The position numbers were made by a program, and so were the translations under genes. Positions 1-11,200 of a DNA stretch of 64,000 nt are shown here, one piece after another. The notes below the pieces were generated by a model that was not told where the DNA came from, did not search any database, and saw nothing but the letters and a program-made list of their open reading frames with translations. The first letter of the stretch is position 1. The number at the start of each line of letters is the position of its first letter. The DNA comes from Prosthecobacter sp. SYSU 5D2 (GTDB lineage Bacteria; Verrucomicrobiota; Verrucomicrobiia; Verrucomicrobiales; Verrucomicrobiaceae), in NCBI RefSeq assembly GCF_039655865.1, contig NZ_JBBYXL010000002.1, forward strand, positions 533,497-597,496. Direction: 5' to 3'.

Positions 1-1968
1 CTGAAGGAAAGCCTTCGCACCAACAAGCCCTATGACAAGCTGGTCCAGGAGATGATCGCCGCCGAAGGGGATTCCTGGGACAATGGAGCCATCGGTTATT
101 ACATGCGCGACCGCGGCATGCCCCTGGACAACATGGCCAACACCGCCCGCGTCTTCCTCGGCACTCGTGTGGAGTGCGCCCAGTGCCATAACCATCCCTT
201 TGATAAGTGGACGCAGAAGCAGTTCTTCGAGATGGCGGCCTTCACCTACCCGGTGCAGACCAATGATTATTATGACGGCAGTTCCACCGCCGCCCTCTCC
301 TTGCTCCGCGAGCGTGAAAAAGAACTCAGAGAGAAGTTCAAAGCGCCCACCCTCAGCAAAAAAGCCTCTGCCCAGGAAAAAGCACGTGTCAAAAAAGAGA
401 CTGAAAAGCTGGCCGCACAGTACAAAGACGCCCTGGACAAGCTGCGCAAAGACAACCGCTATGTGCAGGAGGCCATCACTGATGTCCGTAACCTGAAGCG
501 TTACACATCCGTCAGCGTCCAGGAAAACCGCAAGCTGGTGCTGCCGCACGACTATCAATACAGCGATGCCAAACCCAAGTCCCGCGTGGAGCCTGCCACC
601 ATGTATGGCCACGCTGCCGAGGTAAAGACCGGCGAGACCCAGATCCAGGCTTATGCCCGCTGGCTGGCCTCCAAAGACAATGACCGCTTCAATAAAGTCA
701 TCGCCAACCGCCTGTGGAAGCGCGCCTTCGGCCTCGCCCTCATGGAGCCGCTGGATGAGATCATGGACAGCACCGTGCCCATGATTCCTGAGCTTCAGAG
801 CCACCTGGAGAAGCTCATCGTCAGCCTGAACTATGACATGAAGGCTTATCTGCGCATCCTTTACAACACCAGCGCCTATCAGCGCCAGGTCACCCGCGAG
901 GAGGTCGCCCCCGGCATCGTTTACCACTTCACCGGCCCCGTCCTGCGCCGCATGACGGCGGAGCAGATGTGGGATTCCTTTGTCACCCTCATCAATCCAA
1001 ATCCCGACATGCCGAATGAGGCCCTTCGCACCGCTTTCACCAACCGCATTCTCGCCGCCAAAAAGATCAACGATTCTATGGAGTCCCTCACGGCTGAGGA
1101 AGTGCTCGCCGGGGCTGAAAAGTCCGGCAAGCTCTACAAAGACCAGGCCGTCAGGGTCCGCGAGCTCCAGGTGAAAATGGCCGAGGCACGGGCCAATGAA
1201 GACAAGGAGACCTACAACAAGCTGCGCGGGGAGCTGAACCAGCTTCAGCGTGAAACACGCACCTCTGTGAACCAGAACCTCATCGTCCCCGGCATGAAGA
1301 AGCTCGCCACCGAGCTGGACGTGGTCCCCGCCGTCCTCCAGGACGGGGGCAAAGCGGGGGATAAAGTCGTCGCCGCCGCAGGTGCCAGCATGGACATGAT
1401 GATGTCCAGCATGGCCGATACAGGAGATGCCGTGAACAAGATCTTTCTTCCTGGCTATGACACCCCCAAGCGCACCCGCGATGAGGAAAAAGCATACCAG
1501 GCCGCCCGTGAGGCCGTCTGGAAGGAAGAGGCGGATTTTTACGGCCTGGAGGGCAGAGGCCTCGCCAGCTACTACCGCGCCCGTGCCGATCAGACCCGCA
1601 ACTGGGTGCGCGCCGCCGAGCTGGAAAGCCCCGCTCCCCGTGGCCACTACCTGCGTGAGTTCGGCCAGAGCGACCGTGAGACCATCGAAAATGCCAACCT
1701 CGAAGCCAGCGTTCCCCAGGCCCTGGCCATGATGAACGGCCAGCTCATGCCACAGATCATGGGCCGCCACAGCCAGCTCATGCTCACCGTCAGCAAGGCG
1801 CAGTATCCAGATGACAAAGTGGAGGCCATTTACAAAACCGTGCTCTCCCGCAAGCCTACCTCACGGGAGAAAGAAGTCTGGATGAAAGCCCAGGAAAACG
1901 GCCTTGCCGACATCGAAGACCTCATCTTCTCCCTGCTCAATACCCAGCAGTTCATTTTTATTCAATAA
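1..1968 (+). CDS. DUF1549/DUF1553 (PSCyt2/PSD1) protein, 3' part
   Basis: The reading frame is open from the first base, so the gene starts upstream of the window; an internal ATG at 52 is not the real start. Near the beginning lies the end of a DUF1549 domain with a c-type-heme-like CAQCH followed by NHPFDKW. A lysine/glutamate-rich, probably coiled-coil insertion covers about residues 100-160. DUF1553 follows, with the typical stretch around RWLASKDNDRFNKVIANRLW and a C-terminal segment with IYKTVLSRKPT. In Planctomycetes and Verrucomicrobia this family is secreted, sits next to DUF1501 genes and is suspected to act in breakdown of complex organic matter, but no reaction is proven. The partner DUF1501 gene follows after 35 bases, so the two are probably co-transcribed. 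The family call is secure; the function is unknown. Confidence 0.9.
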   Translation: MKESLRTNKPYDKLVQEMIAAEGDSWDNGAIGYYMRDRGMPLDNMANTARVFLGTRVECAQCHNHPFDKWTQKQFFEMAAFTYPVQTNDYYDGSSTAALSLLREREKELREKFKAPTLSKKASAQEKARVKKETEKLAAQYKDALDKLRKDNRYVQEAITDVRNLKRYTSVSVQENRKLVLPHDYQYSDAKPKSRVEPATMYGHAAEVKTGETQIQAYARWLASKDNDRFNKVIANRLWKRAFGLALMEPLDEIMDSTVPMIPELQSHLEKLIVSLNYDMKAYLRILYNTSAYQRQVTREEVAPGIVYHFTGPVLRRMTAEQMWDSFVTLINPNPDMPNEALRTAFTNRILAAKKINDSMESLTAEEVLAGAEKSGKLYKDQAVRVRELQVKMAEARANEDKETYNKLRGELNQLQRETRTSVNQNLIVPGMKKLATELDVVPAVLQDGGKAGDKVVAAAGASMDMMMSSMADTGDAVNKIFLPGYDTPKRTRDEEKAYQAAREAVWKEEADFYGLEGRGLASYYRARADQTRNWVRAAELESPAPRGHYLREFGQSDRETIENANLEASVPQALAMMNGQLMPQIMGRHSQLMLTVSKAQYPDDKVEAIYKTVLSRKPTSREKEVWMKAQENGLADIEDLIFSLLNTQQFIFIQ

Positions 1969-2003
1969 CCCAACGTCCAGGCAATCTTCAACCGACTACC
2001 CGT

Positions 2004-3317
2004 ATGCGCCAAGAACTCACCCAAAAACTCCTCCGCTCCGGTGAAATCAGCCGCCGCGATTTTGCTGCCAAGACCGCCTCCTCCCTTCTCGGAGTCGGCC
2101 TCCTGGGCAGCTACATGAACGGCAAGTCCTATGCGGCTTTTGAAAACTCCTCCAAGCTCAAGCAGGTGGCCACGGCGAAGAACGTGATTTACTTGTACAT
2201 GAACGGCGGCCAGAGCCACATGGACACCTGGGATCCAAAGGTCGGGGTGGAAACCGCCGGCCCCACCAAGCCCATCAAGACCAGTGCCGACGGTGTGCGT
2301 ATTTCCGAATACCTGCCGCTGAGTTCCCGCCAGATGCACCATGCCTGCGTCATCAACAGCCTCACCTCCACCCAGGGCGCGCATGAGCAGGGGAACTACA
2401 TGATGCACACCAGCTATGACCTGCGTGGCACCATCCGCCATCCCGCCATGGGTGCTTGGCTGAACGTCTTCCAGGGCGGCGGCAACAGCACCCTCCCTAA
2501 CTTTGTCTTCATCGGCAATGACAGCCGCCATCCCGGCTCCGGCTTTTTCCCTGCCCAGTACAGCCCGCTGTATGTCAACAATCCGGAAAACGGCCTCAAG
2601 AACGTCAAGCTGCAGAAAGGCCTCACCGAGGACCGTTTCCAGAAGCGCATGAGCCTGGCCGAGGATCTGGATGCCGACTTCCGCTCCACCTTCAAGCATG
2701 GCAACGTCAGCGCCTACAGCGACATGTATGACAGCGCCATGGCCATGATGAAGTCGGAAGACCTCAAAGCCTTTGACCTCACCGAAGAGCCTGAAGAGCT
2801 GCGCAAAGCCTACGGCAAAGAAGCCTTCGGCCAGGGCTGCCTGCTGGCCCGCCGCCTCGTGGAGCGCGGTGTCCGTTTCGTTGAGGTCAGCCTTGGCGGG
2901 TGGGATACGCACAACGCCAACTTCGTCCGCGTGCCTGAGCTCTGCGATACGCTGGACCACGGCCTCGCCACCCTGCTTGAGGACCTCAATGCCCGCGGCC
3001 TGCTGAAGGATACCCTCGTCGTCCTCACCTCCGAGTTTGGCCGCACCCCGGACATCAACATCAACGTTGGCCGTGACCACTATCCGAAAGCCTTCTCCGC
3101 CGTCCTGGCCGGTGGTGGCATCAACGGTGGCATGACCTATGGCAAGACCGACAAGGAAGGTCGCGAAGTCATCGAGGACAAAGTGCAGATCGGTGACTTC
3201 AACGCCACCATCGCCTACGCCCTCGGCCTTCCGCTGGACCAGGTCATCTACAGCCCCAGCAAGCGACCATTCACCATCGCGGACAAAGGCAAGCCGATCA
3301 CCAACCTGTTTGCCTGA
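2004..3317 (+). CDS. DUF1501 family protein with Tat-type signal
   Basis: A 437-residue protein. The N-terminus carries a twin-arginine motif (SRRDF at residues 17-21) followed by a hydrophobic alanine/leucine/glycine stretch, so export in a folded state by the Tat pathway is likely. The body matches DUF1501, a family with an alkaline-phosphatase/sulfatase-like fold. Visible hallmarks are NGGQSHMDTWDPK near residue 68, GGWDTHNANF near 298, SEFGRTPDIN near 345 and GRDHYPKAFSAVLAGGG near 357. Length is normal for the family. It lies 35 bases after the DUF1549/DUF1553 gene and ends in a strong terminator, so the pair forms the 3' end of an operon. Its biochemical activity has not been established. 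Confidence 0.9.
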   Translation: MRQELTQKLLRSGEISRRDFAAKTASSLLGVGLLGSYMNGKSYAAFENSSKLKQVATAKNVIYLYMNGGQSHMDTWDPKVGVETAGPTKPIKTSADGVRISEYLPLSSRQMHHACVINSLTSTQGAHEQGNYMMHTSYDLRGTIRHPAMGAWLNVFQGGGNSTLPNFVFIGNDSRHPGSGFFPAQYSPLYVNNPENGLKNVKLQKGLTEDRFQKRMSLAEDLDADFRSTFKHGNVSAYSDMYDSAMAMMKSEDLKAFDLTEEPEELRKAYGKEAFGQGCLLARRLVERGVRFVEVSLGGWDTHNANFVRVPELCDTLDHGLATLLEDLNARGLLKDTLVVLTSEFGRTPDININVGRDHYPKAFSAVLAGGGINGGMTYGKTDKEGREVIEDKVQIGDFNATIAYALGLPLDQVIYSPSKRPFTIADKGKPITNLFA

Positions 3318-3358
3318 TTCCTTTCGAAGTCCTTTAAGTTAGGCAGCCTTCTAAACAT

Positions 3359-3393
3359 CGAAGCCAGTCCTTTGCGGGACTGGCTTCGTTTTT
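3359..3393 (+). terminator. Rho-independent terminator after DUF1501 gene
   Basis: Perfect 12-bp stem (3359-3370 with 3377-3388), six-base loop and five T. It lies 41 bases after the stop codon. The convergent ceramidase gene ends at 3471, and the stem could also work in that direction, but the T tract favours the + strand. Confidence 0.9.
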
Positions 3394-3470
3394 GGCTGAA
3401 TTCAGCGTTCGGAGTGCCGCATTGATGTGGGGGATTGGGGAGCTTCGCAGCCCATTGATTCACACGCGCC

Positions 3471-4922
3471 TCACTCCTCCATCCGCCGCTTCATGGCACC
3501 GAGCATGTCTTCCAGCTTCTCCGTCACCACGGTGGAGGCGGGCACTTCCAGGTAGCTGCTGCGGGCGCGCCAGGTTTCATAACCGCCCATGGCATGGTCC
3601 GCCTCCGTGGGCAGATAACCATTGTAACCATTGGCCAGGGAGATGGTGAAGTGGCGGACAAACGGCGTGGTCTCTTTCAAGCGCAGGCCGATCTGCACAA
3701 ACACCTCGCAGGGAATCGCCGCGACGCTGAGTGAGCCGATGCGGTGCGCCTGCAGTTTTACGGGCACCGTGTCCGGGAAGTCTGCCAGGAGCACCGTTTC
3801 ACGGGCATAGATGGCTTTTTTGTCACTCCATTGGCCATCCTTGTCCCTGGGGATGGTGGCCAGCCATTCTTTCGCCTGGGCCATTTCTTCCGCCGTGCCT
3901 TTGCGAACCGCCAGCTCCACGTCCGCCTCTTCAGAATCCAAAGTCACCTCCTTCTCCCAGCGGATGGTCTCATAGGCACCCTGGGCCACCTCCGCCACAT
4001 GCCCGGCCACGATGTTGATCTGCTCGCCAGGATTGCGTTTATACCGCAGGGAGGAGCCATAATTGATGTTATTGATATTCCCGCTGGTGCCGTTGGACAT
4101 GATGCCGACAAAGGCCGGCTTGCCCGCATAACGCTCATCCTCGGCGCCCAGCCGCGTGCCGATTTCCCGGGCGAAGGCGCCAAAGTAGTCCGCACTGATG
4201 GCCGTGTTCCCGCCCACATAATGCAGGCTGTAGTTGGCCAGCAGGGCCAGGGGCCGCCCGTCAGCCAGCGCCCGCACCGCCATCACGGCCACATCCTGGT
4301 CCACGGGGGCGGTGGGCACAGACACGACGGGGCTCACTGCCCCCGGATTCATCCGCGCGCGGTCCGTGGTGATGCCAAAGGGATTTTCATAATATTGCCC
4401 CTCCTTCATGTGCCAGCGGCGGTTGAAAACGTGCCTTGGCTCACTGCCGAAAGCCCAGCCAAACTCCGCCGGCTCCAGGTTTTTCACCGCCTGAATGATC
4501 CCGGCGGCGATATTGGGAGCCACCGTTTTGACGTATTCGGGGTCGGGATCGCTCTGGAAAACGGCCGCCAGGGTGCCTGCCGAGTGCGTGTGGGTGGCAG
4601 AAATCAGCATATGGGCTGCCGGAATGCCCGTTTCCTGGCTGGCCAGCCGCTTTGCTTCCTCGCAAATTTCCCGGGGGATCATGCAGGCATCCACCACCAC
4701 ATAGACCAGGGCCCGCTTGCCATCGTGGAGGGCTAAGCAACGTGCGTGCATGGGATCAGAAATTCCTTTGGCGTGGTTCCCCTTCATGCTGCCATTGACC
4801 GGTGTTGGAAAGGTCGTTGGGGAGATATTCTGGGCAAAAGCGCCCGCGCGGAAGCCGGGTTCGGCAGCCCAGTTAAAGGAAGACACCGTCAAAAGACAGA
4901 CAAGGAGGCAAAATCGCTTCAT
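3471..4922 (-). CDS. Neutral/alkaline ceramidase-family hydrolase, secreted
   Basis: A 483-residue protein with an N-terminal signal peptide (about residues 1-20, ending in WAA). It resembles the neutral/alkaline non-lysosomal ceramidase N-terminal domain. The segment ISATHTHSAG (His111, His113) corresponds to the zinc-binding motif of neutral ceramidases, and NGTSGNINNINYG corresponds to the region around the catalytic serine. Many members in Verrucomicrobia and Planctomycetes are shorter than true ceramidases, and their substrate is unknown, so amide hydrolysis of a lipid is only a family-based expectation. It is transcribed alone, convergent with the DUF1501 gene and divergent from the first giant repeat protein, with 320 bases between the two starts. 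Confidence 0.8.
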   Translation of the reverse strand: MKRFCLLVCLLTVSSFNWAAEPGFRAGAFAQNISPTTFPTPVNGSMKGNHAKGISDPMHARCLALHDGKRALVYVVVDACMIPREICEEAKRLASQETGIPAAHMLISATHTHSAGTLAAVFQSDPDPEYVKTVAPNIAAGIIQAVKNLEPAEFGWAFGSEPRHVFNRRWHMKEGQYYENPFGITTDRARMNPGAVSPVVSVPTAPVDQDVAVMAVRALADGRPLALLANYSLHYVGGNTAISADYFGAFAREIGTRLGAEDERYAGKPAFVGIMSNGTSGNINNINYGSSLRYKRNPGEQINIVAGHVAEVAQGAYETIRWEKEVTLDSEEADVELAVRKGTAEEMAQAKEWLATIPRDKDGQWSDKKAIYARETVLLADFPDTVPVKLQAHRIGSLSVAAIPCEVFVQIGLRLKETTPFVRHFTISLANGYNGYLPTEADHAMGGYETWRARSSYLEVPASTVVTEKLEDMLGAMKRRMEE

Positions 4923-5242
4923 AGCCTTAGAATACGGGGATTGAGGCAGCTTTTGTGGCTGGAAACCGGGTTCTGAAGAAAATAAACCTCAGTATGAGGC
5001 AGAATTAACCATGGGCGTAAGCCCAATGGACAAAGTCAGTGAATGATTTTTCTGTGAAACCAAAAAAAATCTTTACTAATCGGCGCATCTTCTATGAAAT
5101 AGCGGAGTTAATAAGCACTCGCTTGAGTCCCAACCCCAACTTCCGGCCCTAGTTTGCATCTGGCTTTTCATGAGTTCCATGGAGAGTCCCGTGTCTGCTA
5201 TGCCCGGCTCAAGCCTGCACTGTCCCCCTGTTCAACGACCAT
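4923..5242. other. Intergenic region between divergent ceramidase and giant gene 1
   Basis: There is no convincing gene in these 320 bases. The middle part is AT-rich (A tract at 5061-5069). Two small stem-loops are visible: cctc/gagg around 5007-5019, and an 8-bp stem with one bulged A (ccatgggc / gcccaatgg) at about 5009-5029. Neither is followed by a T tract, so they are not terminators. The region must hold the promoters of both flanking genes. Confidence 0.6.
5072..5100 (+). promoter_or_regulatory. Candidate sigma70-like promoter of giant gene 1
   Basis: TTTACT, 17 bases, TGAAAT: each hexamer matches the consensus at four of six positions. It would give an untranslated leader of about 135 bases. 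This is a pattern match only; in an AT-rich stretch such matches arise by chance. Confidence 0.22.
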
Positions 5243-8200
5243 ATGACCACTCTGCGCCGCCATCGCTTCATTCTTAACCTCTTCCTCACGGCCCTGATGT
5301 GCCTCTGGCAGATCGGTCAGCCACTGTTGGCGGCCAATATTAATTGGACTGCAGGCAGCGCCGCCAATTTCAACTGGCAAGATCCCGCCAACTGGGACGC
5401 CGAGCTGCCAACCATCAACGATGACGTCTTTTTTCCGGCTCCATTCCCTCTTGCAGGGTCTTCCATCACGCTAAATTCCCTGAGTTCGGCGAATTTGCTG
5501 ACCATCAAGGACAATTATGTTTTCAATGCAGGATCTCTCACTCTCGGGGCTGGCGGGCTCTACGTGGATTTTGCCAAGACATTGACTCTTAATTCATCTC
5601 TCGAAGGCTCGGCCGGTTTCATGAAAACAGGTGGTGGCACAGTCCGGCTCGGGAGCGCGGTCAACGGCTACACTGGCATCACCACCATTGCCAACGGCTC
5701 CGTTATTATCACCAATCCCAACCAGCTCGGTGCTGACAATTCTGAGGTCGTCATCACTCTGAACAACCCTCTTCTGAATTCCGTTGCCAACCGCGGGTAT
5801 GGTGGCGGTTCCTTGGTTTTGGACGGTTCGGCTTTGGGCATGAATTTCACCCGTGACCTCTCACTTCAGGGCACCGGTCCGATTGGGGATCGCGGTGCGG
5901 CGGTCCTGAGTTTTGGCAACAACACCCTTTCCGGGACTATCAATTCCGGTGTAGCCAAGCCTGGCACCGCCGGGATCAACACCCGCCTCACCTCTGCGAA
6001 TGGCACGCTCTCCATTACCGGGTCTTTGCAGGTCATTGGCACGGCTGGCACCACAGTCACCAGCCTGGGGGCCGTCACCACGGCCGGGGCCAATTTTTAC
6101 AACCTGACAGGCGCCCTCTCCGGCACAGGCACCCTGGAAAAAACCGGGGCAGGCACGCTTTTCTTGAATCCGTCCTCCACGGCATCATTCAATGGCATCC
6201 TGCGCGTCGGTGGCAGTGCAGCTTCCGGCCAGAGCTCGGTTCGCATCAATTCTGGCGGGGTGCTGGGCAACCGGACAGCCACTGGTACAGGCGGTGTGCT
6301 GGACATGAACGGCGGCGTCCTGGAAGTGCGAATGGATGCGCCTGATCTCCGGGTCAATGGCGGCACCAATGCAAATGTTTATTTCCGCGCCACTTCCACC
6401 ATGTTTGCCGATCACGCCATCGGCAGCGATGGCAAAATTAACGGCACCGCCGTTTTTGGCAGCAGCTCGTTCGAAGACAACATTACGGTGACTCTTAACA
6501 GCCGTAACGGTTATGGATTCACCTTTGGGGCCATGGCGGTCAACGGTGGTGACAACCCTTCCACCTTCACCAACAACTCCTCGGGTCTGGTCACTTATGG
6601 GGGAAATTTCTGGAGCAATACCAACAACACTGCCAACCGCCTGCTGACCTTCAGTGGCAACGGCAATTCCCTGATCACAGGCAGCATCCTCGGCACCGCA
6701 GCCGCCTTTGACCACAGCGTTGCCAAGTCCGGGGCAGGCTCACTGACCCTGCTTGGCACAGGTTCAACCATTGACGGTACCTACAGCGTTCAGGGCGGTG
6801 CCCTGGTCATCACAGACTTCCGCTCAGTCACAAACAATTCCGGTATTATCAACATCGGTTCTGGCGGCACTGCCGGTGCCCTCATCATTGGTACAAGTGT
6901 GGCTCCGACCGCAGCCGGCCTGACCACCAGCAAAGTCATCAACCTCGCTGGTTCAACCGGAACGCCCAGCATTTATGCTAACCAGACGGGGCTTAACCCA
7001 GTCATCTTTAATTCGAACTTCACAGCTACCGCCACGACTTCAGCCAAGACGCTGACGCTCGGCGGTACCAACAAGGCGGACAACATTATCAATGGGAGCA
7101 TTCCCAATGCCGTTACCGGTGTTGTCTCCCTTCTCAAAACGGGTCCGGGCACCTGGGTTCTGGCTGGAACCAATACTTACACCGGCACCACCAGTCTCTC
7201 CAATGGTACATTCAAGATCAAGGCCAATGGGGCCACCTCGACGGTTCTTTCCAGCGCCAACGCCATCAGTTTTGTGAATAACAACGTTTATGCGGGCGGT
7301 ATACTGGAGTTCGTTGGCCAGGCCGGCGTGAACAACGTCCAGAACCTTGGCGCCCTTGCTGTCGATGCCGGTGCCAACACCCTCCGCCTCACCCCGGGGC
7401 TTGGCGGGACGGCATCGCTGGTCTTTGCCTCGGCTGGTACGGTCAATGATGCCGCCAGTTTGAACATCGTCGGCACCGGTCCTGGCAGCACGGTCACCAT
7501 GACCGGCCTCGCCACCGGTTTTGTGAATCGCATGTTCTTTGAGGGCAGCGACTTTGCCTATTCCCAGGCCGGTTTGTTGCGCGCCCCGGTCTATGGCGAC
7601 GGTGCTGGCGGCGCAGGATCAGACACGGGTTTCCACACTTCCTCCACCGTCCTCAAGAGCACAGATACCAATGAAATGACGGGCAGCTTCGCCACAAACG
7701 CGATGACCATTGATGCCCTGAAAATCGTCGGCAGCAACACACTCACCCTTAATGCAAGCCAGTTGCTGACCATCCGCACCGGCGCTGCGAATACGGACGG
7801 TTACATCCTTTCCACCGGCGGTGCAGCCGTCATCACTGGGGGCACGGGCATCTCGGTCGGCGGCACCGGCTCCCTTTCCATCCGGGTTAATGAAGCTTCT
7901 GACACCCTGACCCTGGAGTCTGTGATGACCAGCGGCACTTCCGGTGGCCTGACCAAGAGCGGCGCAGGCACACTCATCTTGAAAGGCACCAATGCGCAGA
8001 CAGGCACCGTCTCCCTGAACGAAGGAACCATTCAATTGAGCGGTGTCGGCAGCACCATTGCCGGTAACAACGTGTCCATCACCATGCGTCAGGGCACCGT
8101 CCTGGATCTGAACGGTGTGACACCGGTAAACACCACCAATTCCTGGAACAACAACGGCATCCTGACCAACAGCGGCATTGAGGATGTCACCTTCACCATC

Positions 8201-11200
8201 GGTGGCAGCAACGGGACCGGTACCTCCTTTGGTACTTTCGAGCAGAAGGAGAATAAAGGGGTGATCAATATTACCAAAACCGGCAGTGGTGCCCAAAGCT
8301 GGCTGGGCACCAGCAACTACACCGGCGTCACCACCATCGGCGGCACAGCTCTGGTCACGGTGGAAAGTCTTGCCGACATTGGCAGCGACAGCGCCATCGG
8401 CCGCGGCAATGCCGCAAACAATGCAGGCAGCCTGGTTTTTAACGGCACCTCCGCCTCCGGCCTCGTTTACGCAGGCAACATCCGCAACGGCATCCTTGCC
8501 CTGGGCAGTCTGTCCATGAGCACCGACCGTCTCTTCACTCTGTCCGGAAGCGGGGTCACCCTTTCCAGTGCTGCGGCCACCAACATCAACAACGCCATCG
8601 TCTGGAGCAATCATGCGGCCATTGTCCATGGCACCAATGCGGACCGGACCATTATTTTCACCGGCACTTCCCAAGGCGAAAACACCTTTAATCCTCAAAT
8701 CTCTGACAGCACGGGATTTGCCACGACGGTGACGAAAACAGGCACGGGCATCTGGAAGCTGGGCAACGCCGCCAACACTTACAGCGGTCCGACCACCATC
8801 ACACAGGGCATCCTCATGGCCACCAATGGCCAGGGTCTCTCTCCTAATTCCAATCTGATTTTTGACGGTGGCACCCTTTATTCCCAGGGCAGTTTCCACC
8901 GAAACATCGGCACCGGCCCTGGGCAGATGCAGTTTTTGGCTCCTGCAGCCAATACCGCCCAGTTTTCCGGCGGTTTCCTCGGTGGTGACAGCAAGCTCAC
9001 CGTCACCTGGAATGACACGCCGGTTTGGGGCAGCACCGCAGGTTTCCTGGATAACCGCAACGGTCTGATGCTCAACGGCTCCCAGGCGCGGGCCCAGGGT
9101 GCTACCGGTTCCATCGCTCTTTCTGAGGTCGAGCTCGCCAGTGATTTTTCCTTGGGTGCCGCAGCGGGAGCCGCATTTACTGGCAGCCTGACGTTGGCAC
9201 AAAACAGTGCCAACGTGACGCTTGCGAGCGGCACTACGGCGGGACTTGTCGTGGGTCAGACGGTAACCGGCACCAACATCCCTTCCGGGGCCTATATCGT
9301 CAGCATCAACAGCGCCACGACCTTCACCATGAGTGCCAATACGGCAAATACTTCAGGCATTGCGGGCACTTACACGGATGGAGCCGTTCTGGCCAACACC
9401 CTGCGTCCGATCCGCGTGGATGACAACGGTAACACCGGTGCCGACTACGCGACCATCAGTGGTGACATCTCCGGATCAGCTGGAACTGGCATCCGCAAGC
9501 TGGGCACTGGCACCCTGCGCATGACGGGTGCCAATACTTATGATGGTGAAACCAACGTCAATCAGGGCACCCTGGTCGTCACCTCCCTCGGCAGCAACGG
9601 ACCTGGCACCTCCAGTGTCGGCACCACGGTCAATGCCAACCAGAATTCCAATGCCGTCACCCTCGGCAATTCGGGCACCGGCGGCGGCATTCTTCAATAC
9701 ATCGGCCAGGGGGAAACCAGCAACCGCAAGATCCGCCTCAACAGCACGACCGGCAGCAATCAGATTCATTCGGACGGCGTCGGCCCCCTCATTCTTACCA
9801 ACGTCGCCAACGACATGGTGGCCGGAGCCAAGACCCTCTTCCTGCGCGGCACGAACGCCCAGGGCAACATGATCTCCAGCATCCTTGCTGATAACGGCGG
9901 CACCCTCGGTGTCACCGTGGACAGCAGCGCCACCTGGATCCTGGCCGGTAACAACACCCTTTCCGGAGCCATCAACGTTACGGGGGGTGCCCTCGGCATC
10001 GGCCATGACAATGCCTTCGGCATTGATGCCGGTTCGGGCTACGGCCTCTTGACTATCTCCAACGGCGCGGTTTTTGCCTATGGCGGGGACCGCACCATCA
10101 ACAATCCCATCACCCAGTCGGCTACCTCCAGCACCATTGCCACTTTCATTGGAGATAATAGCATCACTCTCATGGGTGCCTGGTCAGACCCCTCCACCAC
10201 AAGCACCGGCCGTTTTATCCGCAACAACATTGCCACCGGTAAAACCCTCACTCTTAATGGTGCCTACATTGCCACTGTCGGCACGACCAGCCGCAGCATC
10301 GGCTTTGACGGTTCCGGGGATACGATCTTGAATGGCATCTTCAGCACGGTCAGCAATACAGACTTCGGCATCACCTATGCCGGCACAGGCACCCTTACCC
10401 TTGGTGGGGCCAATTCCTACAGCGGCAAGACCACCATCTCCTCCGGCACCATCATCCTCGGGGCCAATAACGTCATCCCTGAGATGGGCGGAACGACTGG
10501 TAACTCGACCTTCGACGGCCTCAATAACGGCCTCATCTTCAATCCGGCCCTCGGTCTCACCGCCACGCTGGATATGAAAGGCTGGTCGGACACCGTCAGC
10601 TCCATGACCGCCATTACCAATGGCACCATTGTCATTGACAACACTTCTTCCATCGCTTCCTCGCTCACCTTTGGGGCCAACAACGGCGTGGTCAACTTCG
10701 GCTCCGGCACCGGATCTTACACGATTCAAAACTCCGGCGGCGGTGCCCTTTCCATCTACAAGGCAGGCAATACCGCAGCCACCTTCTCCGCTGGGATGAC
10801 GCTCACACACACAGGCATCACCGGTGTGACCGGGGGCACCTTCACCATAGCCTCCCCACTTAATGGAACCAGTGGCTTCAGCGTCACCGGCGCAGGCAGC
10901 ATCCTGGCCCTCACGGGTGGCATTACCAATCCTGGGGCTGTCACCAGCATCGTGGTGGAAAACGGCGGCACGCTTAACCTTCTGGATGCCAAAGGCAGCA
11001 AGTTCAGCAACCTCAGCTCTCTGACCCTTGGTTCCCCTGGCGGCAGCATGACCTACCTTGGCCTGAACGTTGGCGACGGCGATGTTGTAGGTGACGAGTC
11101 CAATACGGATCTGCTCTCCCTCACGGCCCTGGGTACGCTGAACCTCTTTGCCGGCAATCAGATCACCCTCAATCTTACCGATGCAGGCCTGAATCCTGGT

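Noticed and set aside
1962..3080. 372-codon minus-strand frame opposite the DUF1501 gene
   Set aside because: The plus strand has a full DUF1501 protein with Tat signal; the opposite frame has no recognisable domain.
3744..4736. 330-codon plus-strand frame opposite the ceramidase-like gene
   Set aside because: Shadow of the minus-strand gene; His/Gly/Arg-rich antisense composition.
7619..9202. 527-codon minus-strand frame opposite giant gene 1 (and many similar ones up to 37200)
   Set aside because: It is the antisense shadow of regular Gly/Thr/Asn codons in the repeat protein; composition is monotonous and no motif, signal or ribosome site is present.
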